The position numbers and the translations under genes were made by a program. Under the pieces are notes generated by a model. The model ran no database searches, was not told the DNA's origin, and worked only from the letters and a program-made list of their open reading frames with translations. 64,000 bases of DNA from Nostoc sp. TCL240-02 (GTDB taxonomy: Bacteria > Cyanobacteriota > Cyanobacteriia > Cyanobacteriales > Nostocaceae), in assembly GCF_013343235.1 (NCBI RefSeq), contig NZ_CP040094.1, positions 1,116,501 through 1,180,500 on the forward strand, read 5' to 3'. This document shows, in pieces, positions 9,152-17,143 of the stretch (positions within the stretch are counted from its first letter, which is position 1; each line of letters begins with the position of its first letter).

Positions 9152-11169
9152 TAACTATTCAGATATGTGTATCTTCTGAGACTCTGCTCGTAGGTTTGCA
9201 GCAATCGCTGAGATTCTGCTAGGGTGATACGCTTTTCTTCTAATGCTTTCTCACAACGCTGACGAATGTTTTCTACCATATCTTCGGAGTCATACTGAAC
9301 ATAGCTTACTACTTCGCTCATTGTGTCACCTTTGACAACGTGTTCAATCTGGTAGCCTTTGGGCGTTAATTGGATGTGAACGGCGTTAGTATCGCCAAAT
9401 AGGTTGTGCAAATTCCCCATGATTTCTTGGTAAGCTCCATTCAAGAACATCCCTAAATAATAGGGTTCTCCGGGCTTGTAGGTGTGTAGTTCTAAAACTG
9501 ATTTGACATCGCGCAGGTCAATAAATCGGTCGATTTTACCATCACTATCACAGGTGAGGTCTGCTAAAATTCCCCGCCGGATTGGTTCTTCATCCAAACG
9601 GTGGATTGGCATGATGGGGAATAGCTGGTCGATCGCCCAGCAATCTGGTGCTGATTGAAACACTGACATATTAACGTAGTAGATGGAAGCCATGATTTTC
9701 TCAAGGTCTTCTAACTCATCGGGTACGTATTCTTGCTGTCTAGTTATGTTCAAAATTTTCTGGCAACAAGCCCAGTATAGCCGTTCGGCTTTGGCTCGTT
9801 CTCTGAGGCGTAAAATTCCTAAGTTGAAGCGACTGATGGCCTCTTCTTTGAATTGTGCCGCATCGTGATACAACTCTTGGTAATTCTCTTGGTTGATGGA
9901 TTGGTAGCTTTCCCAAAGGTAATTAATTATTGGGGACTCTCCCTCTTGTGGAGGTTCTGGTGAATCAAGGGGGACATCGCTGGTACTAAGAACATCAAAA
10001 ATCAGCACCGACTGATGGGAAGCGATCGCACGTCCACTTTCGCTAATCAGTGTTGGTACGGTAATTTGGCGCTCTGCACAGGTATCTTTTAACTCTGCCA
10101 CGATGTCGTTGGCATAGTTCTGCATGTTGTAATTTTTCGAGGCATAAAAGTTGGTTTGGGAGCCATCATAATCTACGCCCAAGCCGCCACCGACATCAAG
10201 GTATTTCATATCCGCACCCAGCATGGCCAATTCCACATAAATGCGGCTGGCTTCTTGGATGGCATCTTTAATTACATTGATGGCGGAGATTTGTGAGCCG
10301 ATGTGAAAGTGCATCAACTGCAAAGAATCGAGCAGGTTAGCTTCCCGTAACTTGTCAACAGCCTCGATTACTTCCGGCATTGTCAAACCAAATTTAGCGC
10401 GATCGCCACTAGAGGCTCCCCAACGTCCCATACCTTGGGTGCTGAGTTTAGCGCGAACCCCTAAAATCGGTTTAATACCTAACTGGCGATTGGCATCAAT
10501 TACCAAATCAACCTCTTCAATCTGTTCTAAGACAATGATTGGTGTTTGCCCTAATCTCTGGGCTAACATTGCCGTTTCGATGTATTCTCGGTCTTTGTAG
10601 CCGTTGCAAACTAACAACGCTCCTGGTGTATCGAGGACAGCCAGGGCAATCATTAATTCTGGTTTGGAACCAGCTTCTAAGCCAAATTGATGAGGCTTGC
10701 CAAACTTGACTAAATCTTCAATCAAATGCCGCTCTTGGTTGCATTTGACAGGAAACACACCCCGGTATACGCCAGGGTAGTTGTAGCGGGCGATCGCTTT
10801 GGCAAAACAAGCATTCAACCGTTCAATCCGGTCTTCCAAAATATCGGAAAAGCGAATCAACATCGGAAGTCCCAAGTTGCGCTGTTTCATGGAGTTGACC
10901 AATTCAAACAAGTCGAGAGATCCCCCGCGATCGCCCTTGGGTGAGACGGTGACGTGACCAGCAGCGCTAATGGAAAAATAGGGTTGTCCCCAACCTTCAA
11001 TGCGGTATAATTCTTCGCTATCCTCAATTTTCCAGGAGCGAGGTAAACTTCCTGCGGTAGTAGTAGGTGGTAAAAGTTTCTTTTGTTTAGGATTTTTCAC
11101 TTCAGATTTTTGTCCATTGGACGGTACTTGTACCACCTCGTCAGATGTAGCAGTTGACTCAACACCCAT
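9151..11169 (-). CDS. speA: Biosynthetic arginine decarboxylase
   Basis: PLP-dependent decarboxylation of arginine to agmatine, opening the polyamine pathway. The 672-residue length is typical of SpeA. The N-terminal 40 residues are low-complexity. Lys142 in FPVKCNQ is the expected PLP lysine. Further signatures are [20 protein letters not shown] (HIGSQ near the cofactor), [14 protein letters not shown], and the C-terminal CDSDGKID and [23 protein letters not shown] active-site segment. Its stop codon touches the STRR array. With argB in the same window, arginine synthesis and use are both represented, but the genes are not in an operon. Confidence 0.97.
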   Translation of the reverse strand: MGVESTATSDEVVQVPSNGQKSEVKNPKQKKLLPPTTTAGSLPRSWKIEDSEELYRIEGWGQPYFSISAAGHVTVSPKGDRGGSLDLFELVNSMKQRNLGLPMLIRFSDILEDRIERLNACFAKAIARYNYPGVYRGVFPVKCNQERHLIEDLVKFGKPHQFGLEAGSKPELMIALAVLDTPGALLVCNGYKDREYIETAMLAQRLGQTPIIVLEQIEEVDLVIDANRQLGIKPILGVRAKLSTQGMGRWGASSGDRAKFGLTMPEVIEAVDKLREANLLDSLQLMHFHIGSQISAINVIKDAIQEASRIYVELAMLGADMKYLDVGGGLGVDYDGSQTNFYASKNYNMQNYANDIVAELKDTCAERQITVPTLISESGRAIASHQSVLIFDVLSTSDVPLDSPEPPQEGESPIINYLWESYQSINQENYQELYHDAAQFKEEAISRFNLGILRLRERAKAERLYWACCQKILNITRQQEYVPDELEDLEKIMASIYYVNMSVFQSAPDCWAIDQLFPIMPIHRLDEEPIRRGILADLTCDSDGKIDRFIDLRDVKSVLELHTYKPGEPYYLGMFLNGAYQEIMGNLHNLFGDTNAVHIQLTPKGYQIEHVVKGDTMSEVVSYVQYDSEDMVENIRQRCEKALEEKRITLAESQRLLQTYEQSLRRYTYLNS

Positions 11170-11275
11170 TTCTTCCTAACCTCTGTTTTTCGCCCACGAC
11201 TTAACAATTTAACGCATTCATTTGGGAACGTATATGTACCCAAAGATAATTTCTAAGATAAACTCTGATTGGTCA

Positions 11276-11356
11276 AGAGTCATTGGTCATTAGTCATTGG
11301 TTAAGAGTGCAAAACCTTTGGACAAATGACAAAGAACAAATGACAAATGACAAGAT
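11276..11356. repeat. TCATTGG/ACAAATG heptamer-like inverted repeat upstream of ndk
   Basis: Units of GTCATTGGTCATTAGTCATT are followed by ACAAATGACAAAGAACAAAT and more ACAAATG units. The two halves are roughly complementary and could form a hairpin in the ndk 5' leader. Confidence 0.65.
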
Positions 11357-11386
11357 AAAAACTTTATTAAGCTTTGGGAGATGGCA

Positions 11387-11836
11387 ATGGAGCGCACATT
11401 CTTAGCAATTAAGCCTGACGGAGTACAACGGGGATTAGTGGGGGAAATTATCCGTCGCTTTGAAACTAAAGGTTTTACCCTAGTTGGTTTAAAGTTCTTG
11501 AAAGTCAGTAAAGAACTGGCTGAACAACACTATGGTGTTCACCGGGAACGTCCCTTTTTTGGTAGTTTAGTGGAATTTATCACTTCTAGCCCAGTGGTAG
11601 CGATGGTATGGGAAGGTGATGGTGTCGTTGCATCTGCCAGAAAGATTATTGGTGCCACGAACCCCTTAACATCTGAACCGGGAACAATTCGCGGTGATTT
11701 TGGCATCAATATTGGTCGAAACTTGATTCACGGTTCTGATGCTCCAGAAACCGCACATCAGGAAATAGCCCTATGGTTTAAAGATGAAGAATTAGTCGAT
11801 TGGCAACCACACATAACCCCTTGGTTGCACGAGTAA
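11387..11836 (+). CDS. ndk: Nucleoside diphosphate kinase
   Basis: Exchanges the gamma phosphate among NTPs and NDPs by a phospho-histidine intermediate. The 149-residue protein has [20 protein letters not shown] at the start, [11 protein letters not shown], and the catalytic [10 protein letters not shown] with His115. Two ATGs are in frame: the one at 11381 touches GGGAG with no spacing, while the one at 11387 has six bases of spacing and gives the family's normal MERTF start, so I chose 11387. A long hairpin repeat follows the stop. Confidence 0.97.
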   Translation: MERTFLAIKPDGVQRGLVGEIIRRFETKGFTLVGLKFLKVSKELAEQHYGVHRERPFFGSLVEFITSSPVVAMVWEGDGVVASARKIIGATNPLTSEPGTIRGDFGINIGRNLIHGSDAPETAHQEIALWFKDEELVDWQPHITPWLHE

Positions 11837-11842
11837 GATATT

Positions 11843-12020
11843 AGGGACTGGGGATTGGGGACTGGGAATTGGGCATCGATAAGAGATAGGGGGGACAAGG
11901 AAGAGGGGGGGAGACTTGGGAGAAACTTGTTGAATAATTCTCCCTTTATCCTCCTTGTCCCCCTTGCCCTCCTTGTCCCTTCATCCTCCTAATTCCCCTG
12001 CCTCCTGCCCCCTGCCCTTT
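11843..12020 (+). repeat. Long hairpin repeat, copy 3
   Basis: Third copy of the element at 4373, same orientation. It is prefixed by STRR units (GGGACTGGGGATTGGGGACT). It contains ATCGATAAGAGATAGG, the GACAAGGAAGA segment, ACTTGTTGAATAATTCTCCC and a C-rich tail. It sits between the convergent ndk and TerC genes. Confidence 0.75.
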
Positions 12021-12743
12021 TTATTTAGATACTTCGCTCTTTTCTGGTTCTAATTCGGGCACTTCAGTGTTAACACGCTTGGAAAATCCCCAGCCTAAAA
12101 TCAGGAAGATGGCAGTAATCATGATCCATTCTGGTGGAACTAAATTATCGTTCACCACTTTCAACAACAGGCGCAAGCCTACGAACGCTACAGTTACATA
12201 GCCTGCGTCTTCTAGGTTTTCGTATTCGTCTAGCCAACGGATAAACAATCCCGCCATGAATCGCAGCGTAATAATACCAATTGTTGCACCCGTCAGCACT
12301 AGCCATTTTTCTTGAGAAACTGCGATCGCAGTTGTCACGCTATCCAAAGAAAATGCCAAATCTGTAAATGCAATCACAGGTATCGCTTGCAACAATGAAT
12401 TAAAACGCGGCCCGTGATGGTGATCGTCCTTAGATTCTTCCGAGGTAAAGTGTTGAAATACTAACCACAGGAGATAAGCAGCGCCCAATAATTCAAATTG
12501 CCAGAATTGTTGCACCCAAGTGGCAGTCAGAATCAGGCTGATTCGTAGCACATAAGCAACGACTAAACCAAAGTTGAGGGCTTTACGCTCAAGTTCCTTG
12601 TCTTCCAGCCCTTTTGCGATCGCAGCCAGAGCAATCGCATTGTCGGCAGATAACAGCGCCTCTAAAAGCACCAGGATCAGCAGAACTATAAGGGCTTCAA
12701 GGCTGAAATGAAAGTCGAGGTAATCAAAAATTCGGTCTAGCAT
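12021..12743 (-). CDS. TerC family integral membrane protein
   Basis: A 240-residue polytopic membrane protein of the TerC superfamily, whose members handle metal ions (notably Mn2+ efflux in bacteria) or, in the plastid lineage, assist thylakoid membrane protein insertion. The diagnostic intramembrane acidic motifs are present: LLEALLSADNAIALA near residue 27 and AFTDLAFSLDSVTTAIAV near 120. About seven hydrophobic helices are visible, with a His-rich loop (DDHHHGPR) between them that could bind metal. Metal transport is the more likely role, by inference only. Confidence 0.87.
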   Translation of the reverse strand: MLDRIFDYLDFHFSLEALIVLLILVLLEALLSADNAIALAAIAKGLEDKELERKALNFGLVVAYVLRISLILTATWVQQFWQFELLGAAYLLWLVFQHFTSEESKDDHHHGPRFNSLLQAIPVIAFTDLAFSLDSVTTAIAVSQEKWLVLTGATIGIITLRFMAGLFIRWLDEYENLEDAGYVTVAFVGLRLLLKVVNDNLVPPEWIMITAIFLILGWGFSKRVNTEVPELEPEKSEVSK

Positions 12744-13010
12744 TCCGGGTTTCTCAAGCAGAAAAAATTAAAATTTGACAAGAACAGAGATTTATATATT
12801 AAAAAGCGCAATAAATTGCTACTCTAATTCAGCTTAACGTGCTTGTGGTGCATTTTGAAGAGGATTAAATGGATGCGATCGCAGTGGAAGTTGGGTAATT
12901 TGCGTATAAGTCAATACACCAAAATTTTTAACATCTTGCTTAGTGCGATCGCAATAGACTGCTGTCAGTTCGCATCTAGAATTAGTTGATGAAAAATATT
13001 GTTATATTTT
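12744..13010. other. Gene-poor spacer upstream of the TerC gene
   Basis: No convincing gene. It contains HIP1 octamers (for example near 12877 and 12945) and AT-rich sequence that must include the TerC promoter. Confidence 0.4.
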
Positions 13011-13097
13011 ATAAATATTTCTTTGACGACCGAGCTTGAGCAGTTCATTCAAAGTCAGGTTGCAAGCGGGAAGTACACCTTATTAGAAAAAGCTTAA
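13011..13097 (+). pseudogene. Remnant of a ParD-type antitoxin
   Basis: Reading from an ATA at 13011 gives INISLTTELEQFIQSQVASG followed by KYTLLEKA and a stop. This matches the N-terminal ribbon-helix-helix region of ParD/CopG antitoxins, where the usual start is MNI. The start codon appears mutated to ATA. The frame ends after about 28 residues, where the usual C-terminal toxin-binding helix is missing or collapsed to LLEKA. No ParE toxin follows. This is a decayed toxin-antitoxin locus. Confidence 0.7.
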
Positions 13098-13098
13098 A

Positions 13099-13132
13099 TA
13101 TGGTGCGTTGCACTGCGCGACAACGCACCATA
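13099..13132. repeat. Palindromic repeat (GGTGCGTTG type)
   Basis: Perfect 12-bp arms TATGGTGCGTTG and CAACGCACCATA with a 10-base loop. It lies directly after the ParD remnant. Such GGTGCGTTG palindromes are common dispersed repeats in Nostoc genomes. Confidence 0.8.
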
Positions 13133-13657
13133 CTAATCAGCATAAACAACCCACTTTTGCTACATGGCTAATCCTGCCTTGGTCAATACTGCAAAAGTGC
13201 CACTTTGATCGCTGGAATAAGGTTCACGGTAAAGGAGATCGGTATTCTCAAAGCGATCGAGCAAGCGGGTCAAATTTTAGAGTGCTGATTTAATCGACCC
13301 AATCGAGGTTTAAAATTGGCTAAAAAATAACACAATTCAGGAAACTCATCCATCATTAATACTATTAATATGAGTCTTCTTTGTCTAGTTTATAGTGCTT
13401 GTCTAGTTAGATAGTGTTGGGATTTGCTAATTTCCTACTTAAAAGCAGAGGGTCAACATAACCCTAGCAATATTTAAAATATATATGCTAGGTTATCCCA
13501 ATTTGCAGATGCAGTTTTGGAGACAAAATCAACTTAGATATGTCCTGAAATATATGTATTAAATTGCCTTTTTACATAAAAATTAGTCAGATATAGTTTT
13601 TAGATAAACTATAAAATATAAAAGTTAAAGTTGTTGGATATACAGGAAACGAAAGCT
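13133..13657. other. Spacer with no recognisable intact gene
   Basis: About 13,205-13,287 contains a short open stretch on + (ending KAIEQAGQILEC) that I cannot assign; it may be another decayed gene. The rest is AT-rich and leads into the peptide gene at 13658. A TATA-like run (ACTATAAAATAT) near 13607 could be its promoter. Confidence 0.4.
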
Positions 13658-13822
13658 ATGTCTAAAATAGTGATTTCTGAGCTAAAATCTCTTGATAAAA
13701 AGTCATTCTTAGATAACTTAAATCCAGTACATTTGAATACTATTTCAGGAGGTCATGGTCATTCCCATTCTAAGCATAATCATGAACATGAGAAAAAACA
13801 TGAATACTGGCATCATAAATAG
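13658..13822 (+). CDS. Double-glycine leader peptide with His-rich core
   Basis: A 54-residue peptide. Residues 1-32 form a leader (SELKSLDKKSFLDNLNP..LNTISGG) ending in a Gly-Gly pair, as cleaved by C39-peptidase ABC exporters. The 22-residue remainder is almost entirely His, Lys, Glu, Ser and Gly, with ten histidines, and contains no Cys. AGGA lies ten bases before the ATG; a TTG at 13631 is an alternative start. A terminator follows. No exporter or modifying enzyme is adjacent. It may be a secreted metal-binding or bacteriocin-like peptide; the function is unproven. Confidence 0.65.
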   Translation: MSKIVISELKSLDKKSFLDNLNPVHLNTISGGHGHSHSKHNHEHEKKHEYWHHK

Positions 13823-13846
13823 TTAACAGTAATAAAAGTTTTTGAA

Positions 13847-13892
13847 TAAGAACTGGTAGAAAATCTATGTGTTTTTTACCAGTTCTTACTTT
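13847..13892 (+). terminator. Terminator of the His-rich peptide gene
   Basis: Perfect 12-bp arms TAAGAACTGGTA (13847-13858) and TACCAGTTCTTA (13877-13888), followed by CTTTTATAT. Confidence 0.75.
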
Positions 13893-13981
13893 TATATAGG
13901 ACTCCTATTTTTTTTGAAAAAACACCGTAAATTGAAGTAAAAAAAATATCTGAATCTTTATTGCATAGGTATCTCTAACCC

Positions 13982-14022
13982 TTGCGGGTTCCCCAGTTGC
14001 TACAACGGGGGAAACCCCGCAA
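13982..14022. repeat. Imperfect hairpin repeat (TTGCGGGG..CCCCGCAA)
   Basis: The arm TTGCGGGTTCCCCAGTTG pairs with CAACGGGGGAAACCCCGCAA, with small bulges. It resembles dispersed intergenic repeats of Nostoc and lies beside the transposase fragment at 14036. Confidence 0.65.
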
Positions 14023-14035
14023 CGCGCTGGCTTAC

Positions 14036-14128
14036 CATGAATCGGCAAATTCCACATACTTGTTTTATAGCTCGATTAAAGGTTTCAATCGCCCAATGAG
14101 TATGTTTGCAACAATTGCTCAAACATTC
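14036..14128 (-). pseudogene. Fragment of an IS701/IS4-like transposase
   Basis: The minus-strand reading contains HWAIETFNRAIKQVCGICRF, closely resembling the C-terminal HW.IEE.HRAIKQ.CG segment of IS701-group transposases. It is only about 30 codons long, runs into an upstream stop, and has no inverted repeats that I can see. It is a remnant, not an active element. Confidence 0.6.
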
Positions 14129-14202
14129 TTATGAATGCTTTAATATGAATCACAAATGCAAATAGCCTCTGAAAGCAATTTACTACAACATAATTCCAAA
14201 TT

Positions 14203-14643
14203 TCACAAAATCTCTGCTAACTTCAGCACTAGACTGTTTACTAAATCCAATACCCTAATGTCATCTGTGTCAATACTATTTTCTTCACCAGCAAATAAGT
14301 GTCTTACAGCAGATAACCTGTCATTGGTTTCAGAAATTCTCCAAGATTCTTCTAAGTTTACGGCAAAATCAAATAGCGATCGCTCGCCTAAATGCTGTCT
14401 TACCTTCACAGCTACACTATCATGACTTACCAAAAATTCTTTAATAGTATCTAACTGAGAATTACCTATAATTTCGTCATCTCCCCACGTTTCTAGCCAG
14501 TCTCCATCTACATCTTCAACGTAAAAATTTACAAAATTAACTCCGTAAGTTAGCCAGTTTTGCTGCATTTGTCGCGCTGTTGCTAAAGCTTCAGCAAATG
14601 TATCCACTTGATTGTTGCAGTGAGTTTCTCTTTTGTTAGCCAT
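14203..14643 (-). CDS. Hypothetical acidic protein
   Basis: I do not recognise the family. The 146-residue product is soluble and acidic, with an aromatic central stretch (NWLTYGVNFVNFYVEDVDGD) and a helical C-terminus (VLDLVNSLVLKLAEIL). No signal peptide is seen with this start. The ATG at 14643 is chosen; a GTG at 14682 would add 13 residues. It lies 68 bases downstream of another minus-strand gene of unknown function, so the two may be co-transcribed in this gene-poor, decaying region. Confidence 0.55.
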   Translation of the reverse strand: MANKRETHCNNQVDTFAEALATARQMQQNWLTYGVNFVNFYVEDVDGDWLETWGDDEIIGNSQLDTIKEFLVSHDSVAVKVRQHLGERSLFDFAVNLEESWRISETNDRLSAVRHLFAGEENSIDTDDIRVLDLVNSLVLKLAEIL

Positions 14644-14710
14644 AAAAGCTGTAATTAGCAAGTAAGTATGTAGGCTGAACACAAACCGGAAATATCAAAT
14701 TCCTTAAAGT

Positions 14711-15403
14711 TCACGAAAATTTTAAATATTTGCCACCAGAAAGGTAATCACTGTTATACAGGGCCACGTTGACTAACTGGTTGACAAAATTAGCATCCTT
14801 GGGATTGTAACTTAAGAACAATCCTCTCTCTATTTCCCACGATCGCAGTGTATTTTGCCAAGCTTGGTACTTTTGGTAATTAAGTTCTTCAGAGACACTA
14901 GTAACTTGAATGCAAAGCGGTTGATTGTTACGACTACTAACAATTAGGTCTGTTGCCATAGAGAGGTCGGCGATATAACGCTGCCAAAAACTACCTTCTC
15001 GACTTACAACATCTTGAGCTATTGACTTAATGATATCATCATCGACCTGATTAAATTCGCCTGCCATCAATTTTTGTTTCCAAATATAAAACTTGGAGTC
15101 ACTTGCATTAATCCATCTAGGAAATAGATAACCATACCAATATCTCTCAATCGGTGTCATCAACTCGAATTTTGCTTTCTGCTCTTCTTCCGAAGGTAAG
15201 GATTTGATTATCAGCCAAATGGTAGAATCAGTAATTACCTCTAAGAGAAATGCAATAACAAACGGTTTTGCAGTCAGGGAGCCTGGCTTGATATTTTTTA
15301 CCCAACGATTGATTTCATCTAATCTTCTCGCCAAATTATGATCTACCGAGGAAGCTTGCAGGGTAAGTGACTTTAGCTTATCCTTAATCTCTGTTGCTTG
15401 CAA
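14711..15403 (-). CDS. Hypothetical protein with possible nuclease-like segment
   Basis: The 230-residue product starts at a TTG because no nearby ATG exists, a weak point of this call. The C-terminal segment ATDLIVSSRNNQPLCIQVTS resembles the strand layout of PD-(D/E)XK nucleases (Asp on the first strand, Q.T on the next), but the canonical E.K is absent. I would not call it a nuclease without a profile search. One hydrophobic stretch (FVIAFLLEVITDSTIWLIIKSL) near residue 50 may be a membrane or buried helix. It sits between two nuclease-like genes and another orphan. Confidence 0.5.
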   Translation of the reverse strand: MQATEIKDKLKSLTLQASSVDHNLARRLDEINRWVKNIKPGSLTAKPFVIAFLLEVITDSTIWLIIKSLPSEEEQKAKFELMTPIERYWYGYLFPRWINASDSKFYIWKQKLMAGEFNQVDDDIIKSIAQDVVSREGSFWQRYIADLSMATDLIVSSRNNQPLCIQVTSVSEELNYQKYQAWQNTLRSWEIERGLFLSYNPKDANFVNQLVNVALYNSDYLSGGKYLKFS

Positions 15404-15494
15404 ACGAGGCCCTACTTTCAGAAGATAACGCTTTTTTACACACTAATAACTAAATCTTAACTCGAAAGTGTACTTAATTAATTTCCTGATGTCA

Positions 15495-16262
15495 TCAAAT
15501 ATTCTCTAAGTCGATGCCCTTTGTGCGTAATACCTCCCGCAATCGAGCGAGTTCTTGCTCTGCTTATTGGGCGCGTTCTTCTGACTCTTGGGCACGTTCT
15601 TCTGCTTGTTGGGCACGTAAACGTTGTTGTTCAGCTAACTCTTCTGATGATAATATTAATTGATTTTCAGTAGTGAAGAATCTTAATTTACCTTCATAAA
15701 CTCCCAAATAAAGTTTTAACTGCTGACTCCACAAACGTCCATCAGTAGTTACTTGGATCTCTTGATACTTGCCATTAACTAAATAAAATCCCTGAAGTCC
15801 CATTGTTACAGGGTCAAACCAGAAATAATCTGGTGTACGGAAGGTATCTTGATAAACTTGTTTTTTTAACCCTTTATCAACTGCTGTCGTTGAATTTGAC
15901 AAAATTTCCACAATCATGTTTGGATATTTGCCGTCTTCTTGCCAAACTAGCCAACTCTTACGGTCTTTTTTCTGAGTCCCCAAAACTACAAAAAAGTCTG
16001 GGCCACGAAAATATTCTGATTTTTTCTGGTTAGGACTGTAGTAAATCGTCAAATTGCCAGAAGCATAGAAATTTTGCCGCTCTCGCCACCATAATTTTAG
16101 TATGCGAATCAGCAAATCGATTTGATCGCGGTGTAAATCGCTTTCCAAGGGTGGCTCATCACTAAGTATATCACCAGGAGGAAAAATAACTTCGTCTTCT
16201 GAAATACCATCAGAGAACAATTCTAAAGTAGCAGGTTCAGATATCCGCGATCGCTCCGCAAT
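15495..16262 (-). pseudogene. Uma2-family endonuclease gene with premature stop and poor start
   Basis: The Uma2 (DUF820) fold is intact through the PD-(D/E)XK core (GPDFFVVLG, PNMIVEILSNSTTAVDKGLKKQ, FRTPDYFWFDP). Two defects are visible. A TAA at 15564-15566 interrupts the coiled-coil tail; the same frame continues through LARLREVLRTKGIDLENI to a TGA at 15495. Upstream coding-like sequence (AERSRISEPATLELF) runs back only to an ATT at 16262, directly after a stop, so translation would need the TTG at 16220 or the ATT. The catalytic part may still be made as a truncated protein. It follows the nuclease-like gene at 16267. Confidence 0.7.
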
Positions 16263-16266
16263 TTAT

Positions 16267-16911
16267 TTACTGAAAATCTGGTAACTTACAGATGGCTTTG
16301 AAAACTTGCAATAACTCGATTGCATCTGGAGATTGACTCAAAGTTAATAATGGCATCAACTCATAAGTTGACTGGTTATCACGTCTTAGATAAACAAATT
16401 GATAAAGCTGTCCATTAGTTACCAAACCCCAAACTGATGATTGTTGCGATAAACTCTTAAAAGCATAAGTGAGTAATTGAGGTAAACCCTCAATCACATT
16501 GACCGAACTATTTTTTGTTTCAATCACTAGAACCCAAAAAGGCGGCGCAATATTACTTTGAGGACTATTGATTGCTAAAATATCCATCCGTCCGGTAATT
16601 CTTCTGTCTTCATCTTCGACTGCGATCGCAATGCTATCTTCCATTGTTAACCGAATCGGTACATCGTAAAACCCTGCTAACCGCATTAGTGGGGCAATTG
16701 TTAAAAATTTGACTAAACCTTCAGAAATTTTACCTGCTGAGAGATAACGACGGAAGTCATTTCTGATTCGCAATAAATCCTGTTGTTCAAACTCTGTTAG
16801 CGGTTCTAAATTTAAGAAATCAGTGAAGGAAGCATTGGAAAGCTCTTCCAGTTTAAGAAAGCGATGAACATCGTTGAGACATAGGCTACTAGCTTCGACG
16901 ATGAGCGTCAT
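16267..16911 (-). CDS. HsdR N-terminal-like PD-(D/E)XK protein
   Basis: A 214-residue stand-alone nuclease-like protein, commonly annotated in cyanobacteria as a restriction subunit R-like protein. The core shows GRMDILAI followed by WVLVIETKN, fitting the Asp...Glu-X-Lys catalytic pattern, then a helix and QSSVWGLVTNGQLYQFVYL as in HsdR N-terminal domains. There is no helicase domain and no methyltransferase or specificity gene nearby, so it is not a full type I system. It overlaps the coding-like leader of the downstream Uma2 gene. Confidence 0.75.
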   Translation of the reverse strand: MTLIVEASSLCLNDVHRFLKLEELSNASFTDFLNLEPLTEFEQQDLLRIRNDFRRYLSAGKISEGLVKFLTIAPLMRLAGFYDVPIRLTMEDSIAIAVEDEDRRITGRMDILAINSPQSNIAPPFWVLVIETKNSSVNVIEGLPQLLTYAFKSLSQQSSVWGLVTNGQLYQFVYLRRDNQSTYELMPLLTLSQSPDAIELLQVFKAICKLPDFQ

Positions 16912-17143
16912 AGTTTCAGGCGTTGTTTGTCAAGACTACTTATATTTTGCAACATTCGCGGTAGATAGGCTGCAATATAACGTCTTTACATTTCTTGAGC
17001 GCTTGCTTTTAGTAGATGAAAATGAATGTAAACTAAATAACTCGGCAATTTCCACCTAGCTTAACGAAAATCTAAACATCGTCTAGCACAACTAGGCTAA
17101 CAATAGTTTTTAGTAATAATCGCGATCGCACTCATAACTAACC

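Noticed and set aside
13108..13293. 61-codon frame after the ParD remnant
   Set aside because: Begins inside the GGTGCGTTG palindrome and has no coding signs or recognisable motif.
14711..15403. Confident nuclease assignment for the 230-residue orphan
   Set aside because: Only a loose resemblance to PD-(D/E)XK strands; the E.K motif is missing.
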